Positions 31,927-41,127 of a DNA stretch of 46,388 nucleotides are shown in pieces; the stretch's first letter is position 1, and the number at the start of each line of letters is the position of its first letter. This stretch comes from Chloroflexota bacterium (lineage in GTDB: Bacteria; Chloroflexota; Limnocylindria; P2-11E): contig VBFY01000056.1 of NCBI GenBank assembly GCA_005889405.1, positions 1-46,388 on the forward strand, given 5' to 3'. The notes under the pieces are model-generated. The model did not search any database, had not been told where the DNA came from, and was given only the letters and a program-made list of their open reading frames with translations. The position numbers were made by a program, and so were the translations under genes.

Positions 31927-33429
31927 ATGGCCACGACACATCTGAAGAACCACATCGACGGCCGCTGGGTCGATTCGACCTCGGGCGATGCGTTCGAGGA
32001 CACCGATCCTGCGAACGGCGACGTCATCGCGACCGCGACGAAGTCGACGACCGCCGATGTCGACAGGGCCGTCGAGGCCGCGCGCCGGGCATACGACAGC
32101 TGGCGACTAATGCCCGCTCCGAAGCGAGGCGAGATCCTCTACCGGGCCGGCGAGATCATGCTCGACCGCAAGGACGACCTCGCGCGCGAGATGACGCTCG
32201 AGATGGGCAAGGTGCTCGCGGAATCCAAGGGCGATGTCCAAGAGGGCATCGACATGACCTACTACATCGCCGGCGAGGGCCGCCGCCAGTTCGGCGATGT
32301 CGTTCCCGCGGAGCTGCCCAACAAATGGGCCATGAGCATGCGCCATCCGCACGGCGTCATCGCCGCGATCACACCCTGGAACTTCCCGTTCGCGATCCCG
32401 ACCTGGAAGATCATGCCCGCGCTCATCCTCGGCAACACCGTCGTCTTCAAGCCGGCGTCGTACACGCCGATGCTCGCGGTGCGGCTCGTCGAGATCCTCG
32501 AGGAAGCCGGACTTCCGAAAGGCGTGCTCAACCTCGTGCTCGGGCCCGGCGGCACGCTGGGCGACCACCTGGTCCAGCATCCGAGCGTCGATCTCATCTC
32601 GTTCACGGGATCGAGCGACACCGGCGCGCACATCAGCGAGATCGCTGGCCGCCTGCTGAAGCGCGTCTCGGCCGAGCTCGGTGGCAAGAACGCGATCGTG
32701 GTACTCGATGACGCCGACGTCGACCTCGCGCTCGACGGCATCGTGTGGTCGGCGTTCGGTACCTCGGGCCAGCGCTGTACGGCCGCCTCGCGGGTCATCG
32801 CGCACCACGGCGTCGCGAACGATCTCATCGACAAGCTCGTCGGACGCGCGAAGAAGCTGCGGCTCGGACACGGTCTGGAATCGACGACGGACGTGGGGCC
32901 GGTCGTGTCGAAGGCCGCGCAGGACAAGGTCGCGAGCTACATGCCGATCGCGGAGAAGGAAGGCGCGACGATCGCCGCCGGCGGTCGCGTGCCGACCGAA
33001 GGCGCTCTCGCGAAGGGGTTCTTCCACGAGCCGACGGTCCTGGTGGACGTGAAGCCGAACATGCGCGTCGCGCAGGAGGAGATCTTCGGACCGGTCACGT
33101 CGGTCATCGAGGTCAAGGGCGTCGACGAGGCCATCAAGGTGCTCAACAACACCAAATACGGACTTTCGTCTTCGGTGTACACGCGCAACATCAACAACGC
33201 CTTTCGCTTCATGCGCGACGCCGAGACGGGGATCGTCTACGTGAACGCAGGCACGATCGGCGCCGAGATCCAGCTGCCGTTCGGCGGCATGAAGGCCACC
33301 GGCAACGGGCACCGTGAGGCCGGCCGAGCCGCGCTCGACGTCTACTCCGAATGGAAGTCGATCTACATCGACTACTCGGGCAAGCTGCAGCGCGCGCAGA
33401 TGGATGCCAACGGCGGCAAAGCGCCCTGA
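31927..33429 (+). CDS. NAD(P)-dependent aldehyde dehydrogenase
   Basis: 500 residues from ATG 31927, preceded by AAGGGGAG. It is a full ALDH: the NAD-binding region (AITPWNFPFAIPTWKIMPAL, then FTGSSDTGAHISEIAG), the general base Glu in VSAELGGKN (about residue 250) and the nucleophile Cys in GTSGQRCTAAS (about residue 284), ending IQLPFGGMKATGNGHREAG. The overall look is that of 2,5-dioxovalerate/alpha-ketoglutarate-semialdehyde or succinate-semialdehyde dehydrogenases, but the substrate is not decided by the sequence. It is a single gene with no operon partner visible. Confidence 0.93.
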   Translation: MATTHLKNHIDGRWVDSTSGDAFEDTDPANGDVIATATKSTTADVDRAVEAARRAYDSWRLMPAPKRGEILYRAGEIMLDRKDDLAREMTLEMGKVLAESKGDVQEGIDMTYYIAGEGRRQFGDVVPAELPNKWAMSMRHPHGVIAAITPWNFPFAIPTWKIMPALILGNTVVFKPASYTPMLAVRLVEILEEAGLPKGVLNLVLGPGGTLGDHLVQHPSVDLISFTGSSDTGAHISEIAGRLLKRVSAELGGKNAIVVLDDADVDLALDGIVWSAFGTSGQRCTAASRVIAHHGVANDLIDKLVGRAKKLRLGHGLESTTDVGPVVSKAAQDKVASYMPIAEKEGATIAAGGRVPTEGALAKGFFHEPTVLVDVKPNMRVAQEEIFGPVTSVIEVKGVDEAIKVLNNTKYGLSSSVYTRNINNAFRFMRDAETGIVYVNAGTIGAEIQLPFGGMKATGNGHREAGRAALDVYSEWKSIYIDYSGKLQRAQMDANGGKAP

Positions 33430-33457
33430 TCGGTGATCGGGACCTTCGCCTGCGGGC

Positions 33458-34597
33458 TTAACTCGTGGCCGGCAGCGTGAAGCGCATGTCGGTGCCCTGA
33501 CCCGCCTCGCTTACCGCCTCGATCTCGCCGCCGTGCGCGACCACCAGGCTCTTCGCGATCGCGAGCCCGAGTCCCGCGCCGTGCGACTCCTCCGACTTGT
33601 AAAAGCGGTCGAACACATGCGGCAAGGCGTCCGCGGCGATGCCGGGGCCGGTGTCGTGGACGGAGACGCGTACATGGCCATCCAACCTGGACGCTCCAAC
33701 GCGCACGTTCCCGCCACTCGGCGTGTAGCGCAGCGCATTCGATAGGAGATTCGAGAGCACTTCGCGCAGCCGCACGGGATCGACCTCCAACTGCGGAAGC
33801 GCAGCGTCGATCGCCGTGACGAGGGCGACCCCCGCGCCGTCGGCCTGCGGCCGGAACGACCCGACCGAGTCCGCGACGAGCTGGCCGATGTCGGTCGGCT
33901 CGCGATGCAGGGTCAGCGCGCCGGCTTCGGCGAGCGACAGCGTGCGGAGGTCGTCCACCAGACGCGATATCACGCGCGTCTCGTCGAGGATCGGCTCGAG
34001 GTGCTGAGCATCCGCGGGGTACAACCCGTCGAGCAGCGCCTCGAGATTCCCCTGCATGATCGTCAGCGGCGTGCGCAGCTCGTGCGTGACGTCCGCGAGC
34101 AGCCGCCGCCGCTGTTCCTCGCTCGTCTCCAGGCGCGTGCTCATAGCGTTGAAGGCGCGCGCGAGGGAGCGAAGTTCCCTCGGACCGCGCGGTCGTACGC
34201 GCGCGCTGTAGTCCCCCGCCTCGACGCGCTCTGCCGCGTCGATGAGGTCGCCGAGAGGGACCGCGAGTCGTCGGATGCCGCGCGCGACGCCGAACGCGAC
34301 GATGACGACGGCGAGGATCGCAAGAGGCACGAACACGGCGGATCCGCCACCCCTGGCGGAGTTGAAGATGTTGATGAGCAGCGTGACGAACGCCGCGACG
34401 ACGAACGCAAAGACCAGGAACGCCAGGAACGCGAAGCCCGCCGCGCGGCGAACGAAACGGCCACGCATGTGGCGCCAGCGCTCCGGCGGTCCGCTCGGCG
34501 GCCAGGCTTCTCCCTGCGGCCACCACTGTGGCCGCCGACCAGAGGCCCACGAGTACCGTCGCCGCCATTCGCCAGTGTCGTCCTCCGGCGGTACCAC
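33458..34597 (-). CDS. Sensor histidine kinase
   Basis: 379 residues from GTG 34595-34597, which shares a base with the stop of the response-regulator gene. Two membrane segments (~53-78 and ~87-107) are separated by only a short loop, so it probably senses within the membrane or envelope. HAMP ~108-160 (IRRLAVPLGDLIDAAERVEAG), HisKA with VTHELRTPLT (His172), then HATPase: LSNLLSNALRYTP, DTGPGI, FDRFYKSEESHGAGLGLAI. It is of BaeS/MprB type and complete. It pairs with the regulator upstream. Confidence 0.95.
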   Translation of the reverse strand: MVPPEDDTGEWRRRYSWASGRRPQWWPQGEAWPPSGPPERWRHMRGRFVRRAAGFAFLAFLVFAFVVAAFVTLLINIFNSARGGGSAVFVPLAILAVVIVAFGVARGIRRLAVPLGDLIDAAERVEAGDYSARVRPRGPRELRSLARAFNAMSTRLETSEEQRRRLLADVTHELRTPLTIMQGNLEALLDGLYPADAQHLEPILDETRVISRLVDDLRTLSLAEAGALTLHREPTDIGQLVADSVGSFRPQADGAGVALVTAIDAALPQLEVDPVRLREVLSNLLSNALRYTPSGGNVRVGASRLDGHVRVSVHDTGPGIAADALPHVFDRFYKSEESHGAGLGLAIAKSLVVAHGGEIEAVSEAGQGTDMRFTLPATS

Positions 34598-35283
34598 TAC
34601 GTCTCCTCATCGGCGAAGCGATAGCCGACGCCATACACCGTCAACAGGTAACGCGGCTCGCGCGGATCGGGCTCGAGCTTGCGACGGATGTTCTTCACGT
34701 GCGCGTCGATGGCACGTTCGTACGACTCGAACGCGACGCCGTGCACCGCGTCGAGCAGCTGCGAGCGTGTGAAGATCCGGCCAGGCGAGCGCGCGAGCGC
34801 AGCGAGGAGCTGGAACTCCGTCGGCGTGAGCTCCACGGGACGAGCGCCGACGCGCACGCGCATGCGCGGAACGTCGAGCGTGACCTCGCCCGCGCGGACG
34901 ATGTCGCCGGCATCGGGTGGCCGTTCGGTGCGCCGAAGGACCGCGCGGATCCGCGCGACGAGCTCTTTCGGACTGAACGGCTTCGTGACGTAGTCGTCCG
35001 CGCCGATCTCGAGACCTGCGATCTTGTCGGCCTCGTCGCCGCGGCCGGTGAGCATGACGATCGGCACGGTTGAATCGCGGCGAAGCGTGCGTGCGACATC
35101 AAGGCCGTCAAGCTCGGGGAGTCCGAGATCGAGCACGACGAGATCCGGCCGCGACACACGCGCGGTCGCGAGCGCCGCCTTTCCATCGGAGGCGCTCACG
35201 ACCGCGAATCCGGCGTGCTCGAGGTAGTCCCGCGCGAGCTGGACGATCTTCGGCTCGTCATCGACGACGAGGACCGTCTTCAT
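34597..35283 (-). CDS. OmpR-family response regulator
   Basis: 228 residues beginning MKTVLVVDDEPKIVQLARDY at ATG 35281-35283. The receiver has the acidic pair DDE, phospho-acceptor Asp52 in VVLDLGLPELDG, Thr in MLTGRGDEAD and Lys in YVTKPFSPKEL. The C-terminal winged helix (~130-228) includes PTEFQLLAALARSPGRIFTR and VKNIRRKLEPDPREPRYLLTVYGVGYRF. The gene is 10 bp below the small membrane-protein gene and coupled to the kinase downstream. Confidence 0.96.
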   Translation of the reverse strand: MKTVLVVDDEPKIVQLARDYLEHAGFAVVSASDGKAALATARVSRPDLVVLDLGLPELDGLDVARTLRRDSTVPIVMLTGRGDEADKIAGLEIGADDYVTKPFSPKELVARIRAVLRRTERPPDAGDIVRAGEVTLDVPRMRVRVGARPVELTPTEFQLLAALARSPGRIFTRSQLLDAVHGVAFESYERAIDAHVKNIRRKLEPDPREPRYLLTVYGVGYRFADEET

Positions 35284-35293
35284 GCTCGCGATG

Positions 35294-35644
35294 CTAGGTG
35301 CTGGTCGAGGAGGGCTGGTCGCTGCTCGGCTTCTTCCCGTGCAGCTCATCGTGGATCTCCTCGATCCGCGCCCGGCCATTGCCCCAGCCTCGTCCGCCGT
35401 ACCCACCGCGTCCGCCCCACATCGCGGCTCGAAGCAGCCCGAAGATGAGGAAGAGGAAGAACAGCGGGAACAGGAGCCCGAGGAAACCGAAGCCGAAGCC
35501 CCAATGCGGGTAACCGTAGTAGGCGACCGGCGCCGCGCCTGCGGGGATCGTGGTGGCGAGGCCCTGTGACAGACCGAGTTGATACGCGAAAACGCCGACG
35601 ATCAACGCGATGACCGCGACGGCGAGGACCCTGAGACCGTTCAT
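35294..35644 (-). CDS. Small membrane protein, first gene of the two-component operon
   Basis: 116 residues from ATG 35642-35644, with AAAGGGG upstream; the frame is open far beyond but enters the APH gene on the other strand, so the internal start is used. An N-terminal helix (LRVLAVAVIALIVGVFAYQLG) is followed by an Ala/Pro loop, a second very hydrophobic Phe-rich helix (FGFLGLLFPLFFLFLIFGLL) and a basic Gly-rich tail. It may be a sensor partner or target of the two-component system; this is inference from operon position. Confidence 0.75.
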   Translation of the reverse strand: MNGLRVLAVAVIALIVGVFAYQLGLSQGLATTIPAGAAPVAYYGYPHWGFGFGFLGLLFPLFFLFLIFGLLRAAMWGGRGGYGGRGWGNGRARIEEIHDELHGKKPSSDQPSSTST

Positions 35645-35695
35645 GAGTGAACCCCTTTCGTGGTGTGTCTCGACGAGAAGAGTCGCTCCGCCATG

Positions 35696-35711
35696 TGAAG
35701 CGGTTATGAAG
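35696..35711 (-). promoter_or_regulatory. TGAAG direct repeats, candidate response-regulator site
   Basis: TGAAG occurs at 35696-35700 and 35707-35711, an 11-bp period, about 52-67 bp upstream of the small membrane gene that starts the two-component operon. OmpR-family regulators often bind direct repeats about one helical turn apart, so this is a plausible autoregulatory site. Confidence 0.3.
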
Positions 35712-35752
35712 ACACGGCGGAGGCCTCCGGCGGTGCGGCAAACTCGCGCTAC

Positions 35753-36517
35753 ATGAGCGAAGAGGCCGCGCTCGGCGGCAATCTCTCGGATGCCGTGCGC
35801 GTCGGTGACACGGTACGCCGACGGGCAGGGCCCTGGACCCCTGCGGTGCACGCGCTGTTGCGGCATCTCGAGGCCGTCGGGTTCGAGGGATCGCCACGCG
35901 TCATCGGCATCGACGAGCACGGCCGCGAGGTGCTGGCGTACATCGGGGGCGACGGACCAACGGGTTGGCCGGACCCGATGCCCCAGTACGTCTGGCGCGA
36001 CTCGAACCTCATCGCCGCGGCGAGGCTGCTGCGCCGGTACCACGACGCGCAGGCCGGCTTCACGCCACCTGCGCCGGCGACCTGGCGATGGCCGAGCAAC
36101 GCCGCAGAAGTCATCTGCCACAACGACGTCGCGCCCTTCAACGCCGTCTTCCGCGACGGCGAGCTCTTTGCGATGCTCGATTTCGACAACGCCGGACCGG
36201 GACGCCGCCTCTGGGATGTTTCGATGGGGATCTGGCGCTGGGTCCCCGTCTACAACGACTCTGATCCGACGGTCCGCGATCGCGCGGCGCGCGTCCGCCT
36301 GTTCTGCGACGCCTATGGTCTCGGTCCCGAGCGCAAGGAGGTCATCGTCGCTCTCTTGGATCGCCAGAAGGCCGGGAGAGAGTTCGCCCGCGACCAGGTG
36401 GCGCGCGGCGATCCGGGCTTCGCGAAGATCTGGAGCTGGTTCCCCAACGACTCGTACCTGCTTGAAGCCATCGCCTACACCAAGGCGCATCGCGACGAGC
36501 TGTCGCGCGATCTCTAG
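35753..36517 (+). CDS. Aminoglycoside phosphotransferase-family kinase
   Basis: 254 residues from ATG 35753. The catalytic loop is VICHNDVAPFNAVF (HxDxxxxN) and the metal motif is LDFDNAGPGRRLWD, as in APH/choline-kinase-like phosphotransferases. The N-terminal lobe is short; the string EVLAYIGGDGPTGWP is common in small APH-like proteins. The family phosphorylates aminoglycosides, choline or other small molecules, and resistance cannot be assumed. Its stop overlaps the opposing hydrolase stop (CTAG, 36514-36517). Confidence 0.88.
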   Translation: MSEEAALGGNLSDAVRVGDTVRRRAGPWTPAVHALLRHLEAVGFEGSPRVIGIDEHGREVLAYIGGDGPTGWPDPMPQYVWRDSNLIAAARLLRRYHDAQAGFTPPAPATWRWPSNAAEVICHNDVAPFNAVFRDGELFAMLDFDNAGPGRRLWDVSMGIWRWVPVYNDSDPTVRDRAARVRLFCDAYGLGPERKEVIVALLDRQKAGREFARDQVARGDPGFAKIWSWFPNDSYLLEAIAYTKAHRDELSRDL

Positions 36518-37059
36518 CGCAGCGTCGCGTCGAGCCAGCGCGCCACCTGGTCGACCGCTTCCTTCTCCTTGGCTCCGAAGTCGTGACCGGCGCCTTCGAT
36601 GACCGCGAGGTCAATGAGCGGATTCACGAGCGCGATGCGCTGTAGCACCGCGAGCGGTCCGAGCTCGTCACGCTCGCCCTGAACGACGAGGGTCGGGCAC
36701 CGCATGCCCTGCAGCGCCTCCTCGTCGGAGGGACGCGGTCGGTCCGGCGGTGAGATCGGATGGCCAAGGATCGCCAGCGCGTCCGGCGGTTCGACGGCCG
36801 CGAGGAATGCGCACATGCGTCCGCCGAAGCTGCGACCGACGAGCGCGATCCTGTCGTGCTGGGTGCGCAGCGCGTCACGCGCGGCGCGCAGATCTTCGAG
36901 CTCCGACACGTACCCACGGCTCGGACGCGTGCCTCTGGTACGGAACGTGATGGCGCGGCTGTCGATATCGAATCGCCGGAGCGCGCGCGCGAGCGCGCGC
37001 AGGATGCCCTGTTCAGCGGTGCCGCCGTATCCCGGCGCGAGGACCGCCGCGCGCGTCAC
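36514..37059 (-). CDS. Alpha/beta hydrolase of the KANL3/Tex30-like type
   Basis: About 181 residues from GTG 37057-37059, which overlaps the ligD stop (GTGA); the frame runs on upstream inside ligD. The nucleophile elbow is LVGRSFGGRMCAFLA, the acid is in LVVQGERDELGP and the His in IEGAGHDFG, a complete Ser-Asp-His triad. It resembles short dienelactone-hydrolase-like proteins. The substrate is unknown. It is coupled to ligD but no DNA-repair role follows from that alone. Confidence 0.88.
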   Translation of the reverse strand: MTRAAVLAPGYGGTAEQGILRALARALRRFDIDSRAITFRTRGTRPSRGYVSELEDLRAARDALRTQHDRIALVGRSFGGRMCAFLAAVEPPDALAILGHPISPPDRPRPSDEEALQGMRCPTLVVQGERDELGPLAVLQRIALVNPLIDLAVIEGAGHDFGAKEKEAVDQVARWLDATLR

Positions 37060-39461
37060 CGTGACTTCGCGCGGATCTTCGGCAGCTTCTGCGCGAGGTC
37101 GTGCGCCGGCGCCAGCAGATCCCCGACGGATGCAAGGCGCGCCGACATGTTCGACATCGTGAATGCGTCGGGGCGGCCGAGGGCGCCGATCTCGTCCCAC
37201 CCCAGTGGTGCGGACACCGGCGCGCGACGGATCGGCCGGACGCTGTATGGGCCGGCGGTCGTTTTCCCGCGCACGTTCTGCAGGAAATCGATGTAGACCC
37301 CGCGCCGGCGGTCCTTCACGACCTCGACCGTGATCAGCTTCGGCGCGCGCTCGCGCGCGGCCTTCCCGAGCTCGAGGACGAAGTTGCGCGACTCGTCGAA
37401 GCTGTATTTCCGCGCGATCGGGACCCAGACATGGATCCCGCGAGATCCTGTGGTCTTCGGGAAGCCTTGAAGGTCCATCCCGTCGAGCAGCTCGTGCACG
37501 ACGCGAGCGGCCTCCTTCACGTCGTCCCAGGTCGTGCCCGTGGACGGATCGAGGTCGATGATCGCGATGTCCGGATGATCAGGATCGTCGACGCGGGAGA
37601 GCCAGGGATGGATCTCGATCGCGGTGTAGTTCGCGAGCCAGACGAGCGTCGCGAGGTCGTTGCCGAGGACGTAATCGATGCCGCCCTCGCGTTCCGCGGT
37701 TTTGTCGACCCAGGTCTTGATCCACTTCGGGGTGAACTCGGGTTTGTCCTTTTGATAGAAGAACGGGCCCGCGATCCCATCGGGCATCACCTTCATCGTG
37801 AGCGGCCGGTCCATGATCGCCGGGAGGAGATACGGCGAGACCTCGGTGTAGTAACGGATGAGGTCGGCCTTCGTGTAGCCGTCCTCCGGAAAGATGACCT
37901 TCTCGAGGTTGGTGAGGCGTAGGTCGTGACCATCGATGTGCAGGATCGAAGGCACGCGCGCTTTGGGCGCGCTCGCCGCCGCGCCGTTGCCACTCTCGGA
38001 CGCGCGGGCGGCCTCGCGCAGCGCGTTCTTGGTCGACTCGCGCCGCTCCTCACCGGTGCATTCCTCAGGACTGACATCGGCGCGCAGCCCGCGGTAGCTC
38101 GGGTGCCGCAGCGTCCCCTCGCGCGTCATCTCCGCGTACTGCACCTCGCAGACGAGCTCGGGCAGGCACCAGTGCGCGGGCGCGTTCACACGCGGCTCCG
38201 TCGCGAACGGCATCGTCGGCGACTCGCGTTCCCGAAGCGTTGCGAGAAGCTCCTTGAGCGTGCGCTCGTCGAAGCCCGAGCCGACATGACCGACCGGCAT
38301 GAGCTTGCCGCCCTGGTAGATGCCGAGGAGCAGGGCGCCGAGAGCCTTCGACCGGCCGCCCTCGCCCTCCGTCCAGCCACCGACGACGCACTCCATCGTG
38401 CGGAAGGCCTTGATCTTCACCCACGACGCGGAGCGCCCTCGCACGTAGGGCGCGTCGAGGCGTTTTGCGACGATCCCCTCGATCCCCTGCTCCTTCGCCG
38501 CCTCGAACAGCGCGACGCCGGTGCCGACGAACTGCTCCGAGCGCCGGATCGCGCCCATCGGCGTCAGGATCTCGTCGAGCAGGCGCTGTCGCTCGCGAAG
38601 TGGCTTCCGCCCCAGATCTTCGCCGTCGAGCCACAGCAGGTCGAAGACCTCGTAGATCACCGGCGTCGTGCGACGCAGCTTGCGCACCGCCGACTCGTCA
38701 CGCACGTGCATGCGCGGCTGGAGCCGTTGGAACGACGGCGCGCCGCGCTCGTCGAGCGCAACGACCTCGCCGTCGAAGATCGCCTGGTAGCCGCCGGTGT
38801 TCGCCTCGGCGATCTGATGTGCCTCCGGGTACTGCGAGGTGCAGTCGAGAAGGTTGCGCGTCTGGAGACGCACGACGCCGCCGTCGACGAAGGCGAGCGT
38901 CCGTACGCCGTCCCACTTCGGCTCGAACGCGAAGTCCGGTGAGTCGAACGGCTCGTCCGCGGTGATGGCGAGCATCGGGCCGATCCTGGCGTCGAGCGGA
39001 TGGTCCCTGGCGACCGGCCCATGCTTGATCATCAGCCAGTCGCGTCCCTCGTTCTGCTTCGTCTTCACCAGCACCCACTCGCCCTCGAGACGCTTTCCGT
39101 GAAATGCGACCTTGTACTCGTTCTCGCTGTCCTTGAGCAGGTCGTAGGTGCCCTGGTCCCAGATCGTCATGCTGCCGGCGCCGTACCCATCGGGGATGAC
39201 GCCGGAGAAGTCGAGGTATTCGATGGGGTGGTCCTCGGTGTGGACCGCGAGCCGGCGTTTGCCGCCTTCCAGTGGCGGCCCCTGTGGCACCGCCCACGAC
39301 GCGAGGATGCCGCGCATCTCGAGACGGACGTCCCAGTGCAACCGCGTCGCGTGATGCCGGTGCACCACGTAGCGACGGGTAGGCTCCGCCTTCGGGCGCT
39401 GTCCTTTCGGCTCGGGCGTCCGCTTGAAGTCGCGTTTGCGCTGGTATTCCTCGAGGCTCAC
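37056..39461 (-). CDS. ligD: Multifunctional NHEJ DNA ligase LigD
   Basis: About 801 residues from GTG 39459-39461 (VSLEEYQRKRDF), with GGAG upstream. Domain order is phosphoesterase (~30-155: HRHHATRLHWDVRLE), ATP-dependent ligase (~160-485: adenylated Lys182 in FEPKWDGVR, EGIVAKRLD, SWVKIKAF) and primase-polymerase (~510-795: FPEDGYTKADLIRYY, AIIDLDPSTG, TTGSRGIHVW). This PE-LIG-POL order is the Pseudomonas type rather than the mycobacterial POL-PE-LIG. With Ku it repairs double-strand breaks by processing, filling and sealing ends. It is divergent from the DUF885 gene, with 34 bp between starts. Confidence 0.96.
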   Translation of the reverse strand: MSLEEYQRKRDFKRTPEPKGQRPKAEPTRRYVVHRHHATRLHWDVRLEMRGILASWAVPQGPPLEGGKRRLAVHTEDHPIEYLDFSGVIPDGYGAGSMTIWDQGTYDLLKDSENEYKVAFHGKRLEGEWVLVKTKQNEGRDWLMIKHGPVARDHPLDARIGPMLAITADEPFDSPDFAFEPKWDGVRTLAFVDGGVVRLQTRNLLDCTSQYPEAHQIAEANTGGYQAIFDGEVVALDERGAPSFQRLQPRMHVRDESAVRKLRRTTPVIYEVFDLLWLDGEDLGRKPLRERQRLLDEILTPMGAIRRSEQFVGTGVALFEAAKEQGIEGIVAKRLDAPYVRGRSASWVKIKAFRTMECVVGGWTEGEGGRSKALGALLLGIYQGGKLMPVGHVGSGFDERTLKELLATLRERESPTMPFATEPRVNAPAHWCLPELVCEVQYAEMTREGTLRHPSYRGLRADVSPEECTGEERRESTKNALREAARASESGNGAAASAPKARVPSILHIDGHDLRLTNLEKVIFPEDGYTKADLIRYYTEVSPYLLPAIMDRPLTMKVMPDGIAGPFFYQKDKPEFTPKWIKTWVDKTAEREGGIDYVLGNDLATLVWLANYTAIEIHPWLSRVDDPDHPDIAIIDLDPSTGTTWDDVKEAARVVHELLDGMDLQGFPKTTGSRGIHVWVPIARKYSFDESRNFVLELGKAARERAPKLITVEVVKDRRRGVYIDFLQNVRGKTTAGPYSVRPIRRAPVSAPLGWDEIGALGRPDAFTMSNMSARLASVGDLLAPAHDLAQKLPKIRAKSR

Positions 39462-39495
39462 GCTTACTGCTCCAGCCAATTCTCGGGGAGGTGCG

Positions 39496-41127
39496 ATGGT
39501 GCCGTCGGCGTTCGCCTCGCTCGTCGATTCGTTCCTGAAAGAGGAGTACGAGGACTCCCCGACCCTCGCCTCCAGCCTCGGGCTCACCGAGTACGACGAG
39601 CGCCTCGACGACACGAGCGCGGCAGCGTACGAGCGGCGCCGCGCGTCGGACCTCGAGTGGCTGCGGAAGTTCCGCGCGGTCGCGGATGACGGTCTGGCGC
39701 CTGCCGAAGGCATCGATCGGGACCTGCTCGTCTCGGTCCTGCGCGGGCGCGAGCTCTATCAGCCGCTCGAGCTGTGGAAGCGACAGCCGAACTACTACCT
39801 GAACCCAGGTCTGAATGGAGTGTTCTCGCTCTTCCTCCACCGCCTACGCCCCGAGCGCGAGCTCGCCGACGCCGCGGTGAAGCGGCTCGATGGCGTGCCG
39901 ACGAACATCAAGGACGGCGTCGCGAATCTCGACTTCGCGCGGACGCCGCGTGTGTATGCAGAGCGCGCGATCGGTCAGGCGAGGGCCGCGGCGCGCTACG
40001 CGCGCGAGCTCGTGCCGGCCGAGGTCACGGACGCGTCGTCGAAGGAGCGCCTGACCGAAGCCGGCGCCAAGGCCGCGAAGGCGTTCGACGACTTCGCGGC
40101 TTACCTCGAGTCGAATAAAGAGCGCACGCTGGGCGATTGGGCGATCGGCGAGGAGCTCTACACCGCGCTCCTCCGCGAGAAGGAGCTCTTGCCGTTCGGC
40201 GCTTCCGAGCTGCGCGAACGCGGTCGCGAGCAGCACGCGCTGCTTTCGACCGAGGCGAATCGCATCGCGACCGAGGTCGACGGCTCGGGCGATTGGGCGA
40301 AGACGTGCGACCGGCTCAACAAGATCCACGCGCCGACGCCCGACGCCATGCGCGACGAGTACGCCGACTGGACGGAGCGGGCGCGCACGTTCCTGCGCGA
40401 CACGCGGCTCGTCACGCTACCGCCCGGCGAGGAATGCACCGTCGAGCCTTCGCCGCCGTTCCAGCGCCCCGTGCTGGCGGTCGCCTCGTACCAGCGGCCA
40501 CCCGCGTTCCGCGACACGCTGCACGGGTACTTCTTCGTTCCCTATCCGCCCGATGGCACGCCGCCGGAAGAGGTGCAGAAACGCCTCGAGGGCAACTGCA
40601 GCGCCGGCATCCCGACGACGGCGGTGCACGAGGCCTATCCCGGTCACCACTGGCATCTGGTGATGGCGAAGGCCAACCCATCGCACGCGCGACGGATCTT
40701 CGGCACGCCGTACTTCAGCGAGGGGTGGGCGCTCTACGCCGAGCGCGTCATGCGCGAGCAGGGCTTCTTCACCGATCCGAAGCATCTGCTCTACCAGTAC
40801 GAGGCCACGATCTTCCGTGCGGCGCGGATCGTCGTCGACACGAGCCTCCACATGGGCGAGATGACGTTCGACGAAGCGGTGCGCTTCATGGTGGAGAAGG
40901 GAAATCTCACCGAGCCCAACGCGCGCGCCGAGGTCGGGCGGTACTGCAGCTGGCCAACGCAGGCCTCGAGCTACCTCACCGGCATGCTCGAGATCATCGA
41001 TATCCGCACGCGCTGGCTCGCGCGACGCGGCAAGTCAGATCGTCCGGCCCTCCGGGCGTTCCACGACGCCATCACCTCCGCCGGGATGCTGCCGACGACC
41101 CTTGCGGAGAAGGCGATCGGGTCGTGA
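39496..41127 (+). CDS. DUF885 family protein (predicted metallopeptidase-like)
   Basis: 543 residues from ATG 39496, with GGGGAGG four bases upstream. It matches the DUF885 family along its length: FLKEEYEDSPTLASSLGL near the start, PTNIKDGVANLDFARTPR, then TTAVHEAYPGHHWHLVMA, whose HExxPGHH is the family's zinc-site-like signature, then YFSEGWALYAERVM, FRAARIVVDTSLHMGEMTF and the ending SYLTGMLEI. It has no signal peptide. Peptidase activity is predicted for the family. Next gene overlaps its stop. Confidence 0.92.
   Translation: MVPSAFASLVDSFLKEEYEDSPTLASSLGLTEYDERLDDTSAAAYERRRASDLEWLRKFRAVADDGLAPAEGIDRDLLVSVLRGRELYQPLELWKRQPNYYLNPGLNGVFSLFLHRLRPERELADAAVKRLDGVPTNIKDGVANLDFARTPRVYAERAIGQARAAARYARELVPAEVTDASSKERLTEAGAKAAKAFDDFAAYLESNKERTLGDWAIGEELYTALLREKELLPFGASELRERGREQHALLSTEANRIATEVDGSGDWAKTCDRLNKIHAPTPDAMRDEYADWTERARTFLRDTRLVTLPPGEECTVEPSPPFQRPVLAVASYQRPPAFRDTLHGYFFVPYPPDGTPPEEVQKRLEGNCSAGIPTTAVHEAYPGHHWHLVMAKANPSHARRIFGTPYFSEGWALYAERVMREQGFFTDPKHLLYQYEATIFRAARIVVDTSLHMGEMTFDEAVRFMVEKGNLTEPNARAEVGRYCSWPTQASSYLTGMLEIIDIRTRWLARRGKSDRPALRAFHDAITSAGMLPTTLAEKAIGS

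Noticed and set aside
32107-33312. A 401-residue minus-strand frame inside the aldehyde dehydrogenase gene
   Set aside because: It is the antisense shadow of a complete ALDH with catalytic Cys and Glu; its product is Arg/Asp-rich with no domain.
35294-36490. A 398-residue minus-strand protein ending in the small membrane protein
   Set aside because: The upper 280 residues are antisense to an APH-family gene with clear motifs; the start at 35644 has a good ribosome site.
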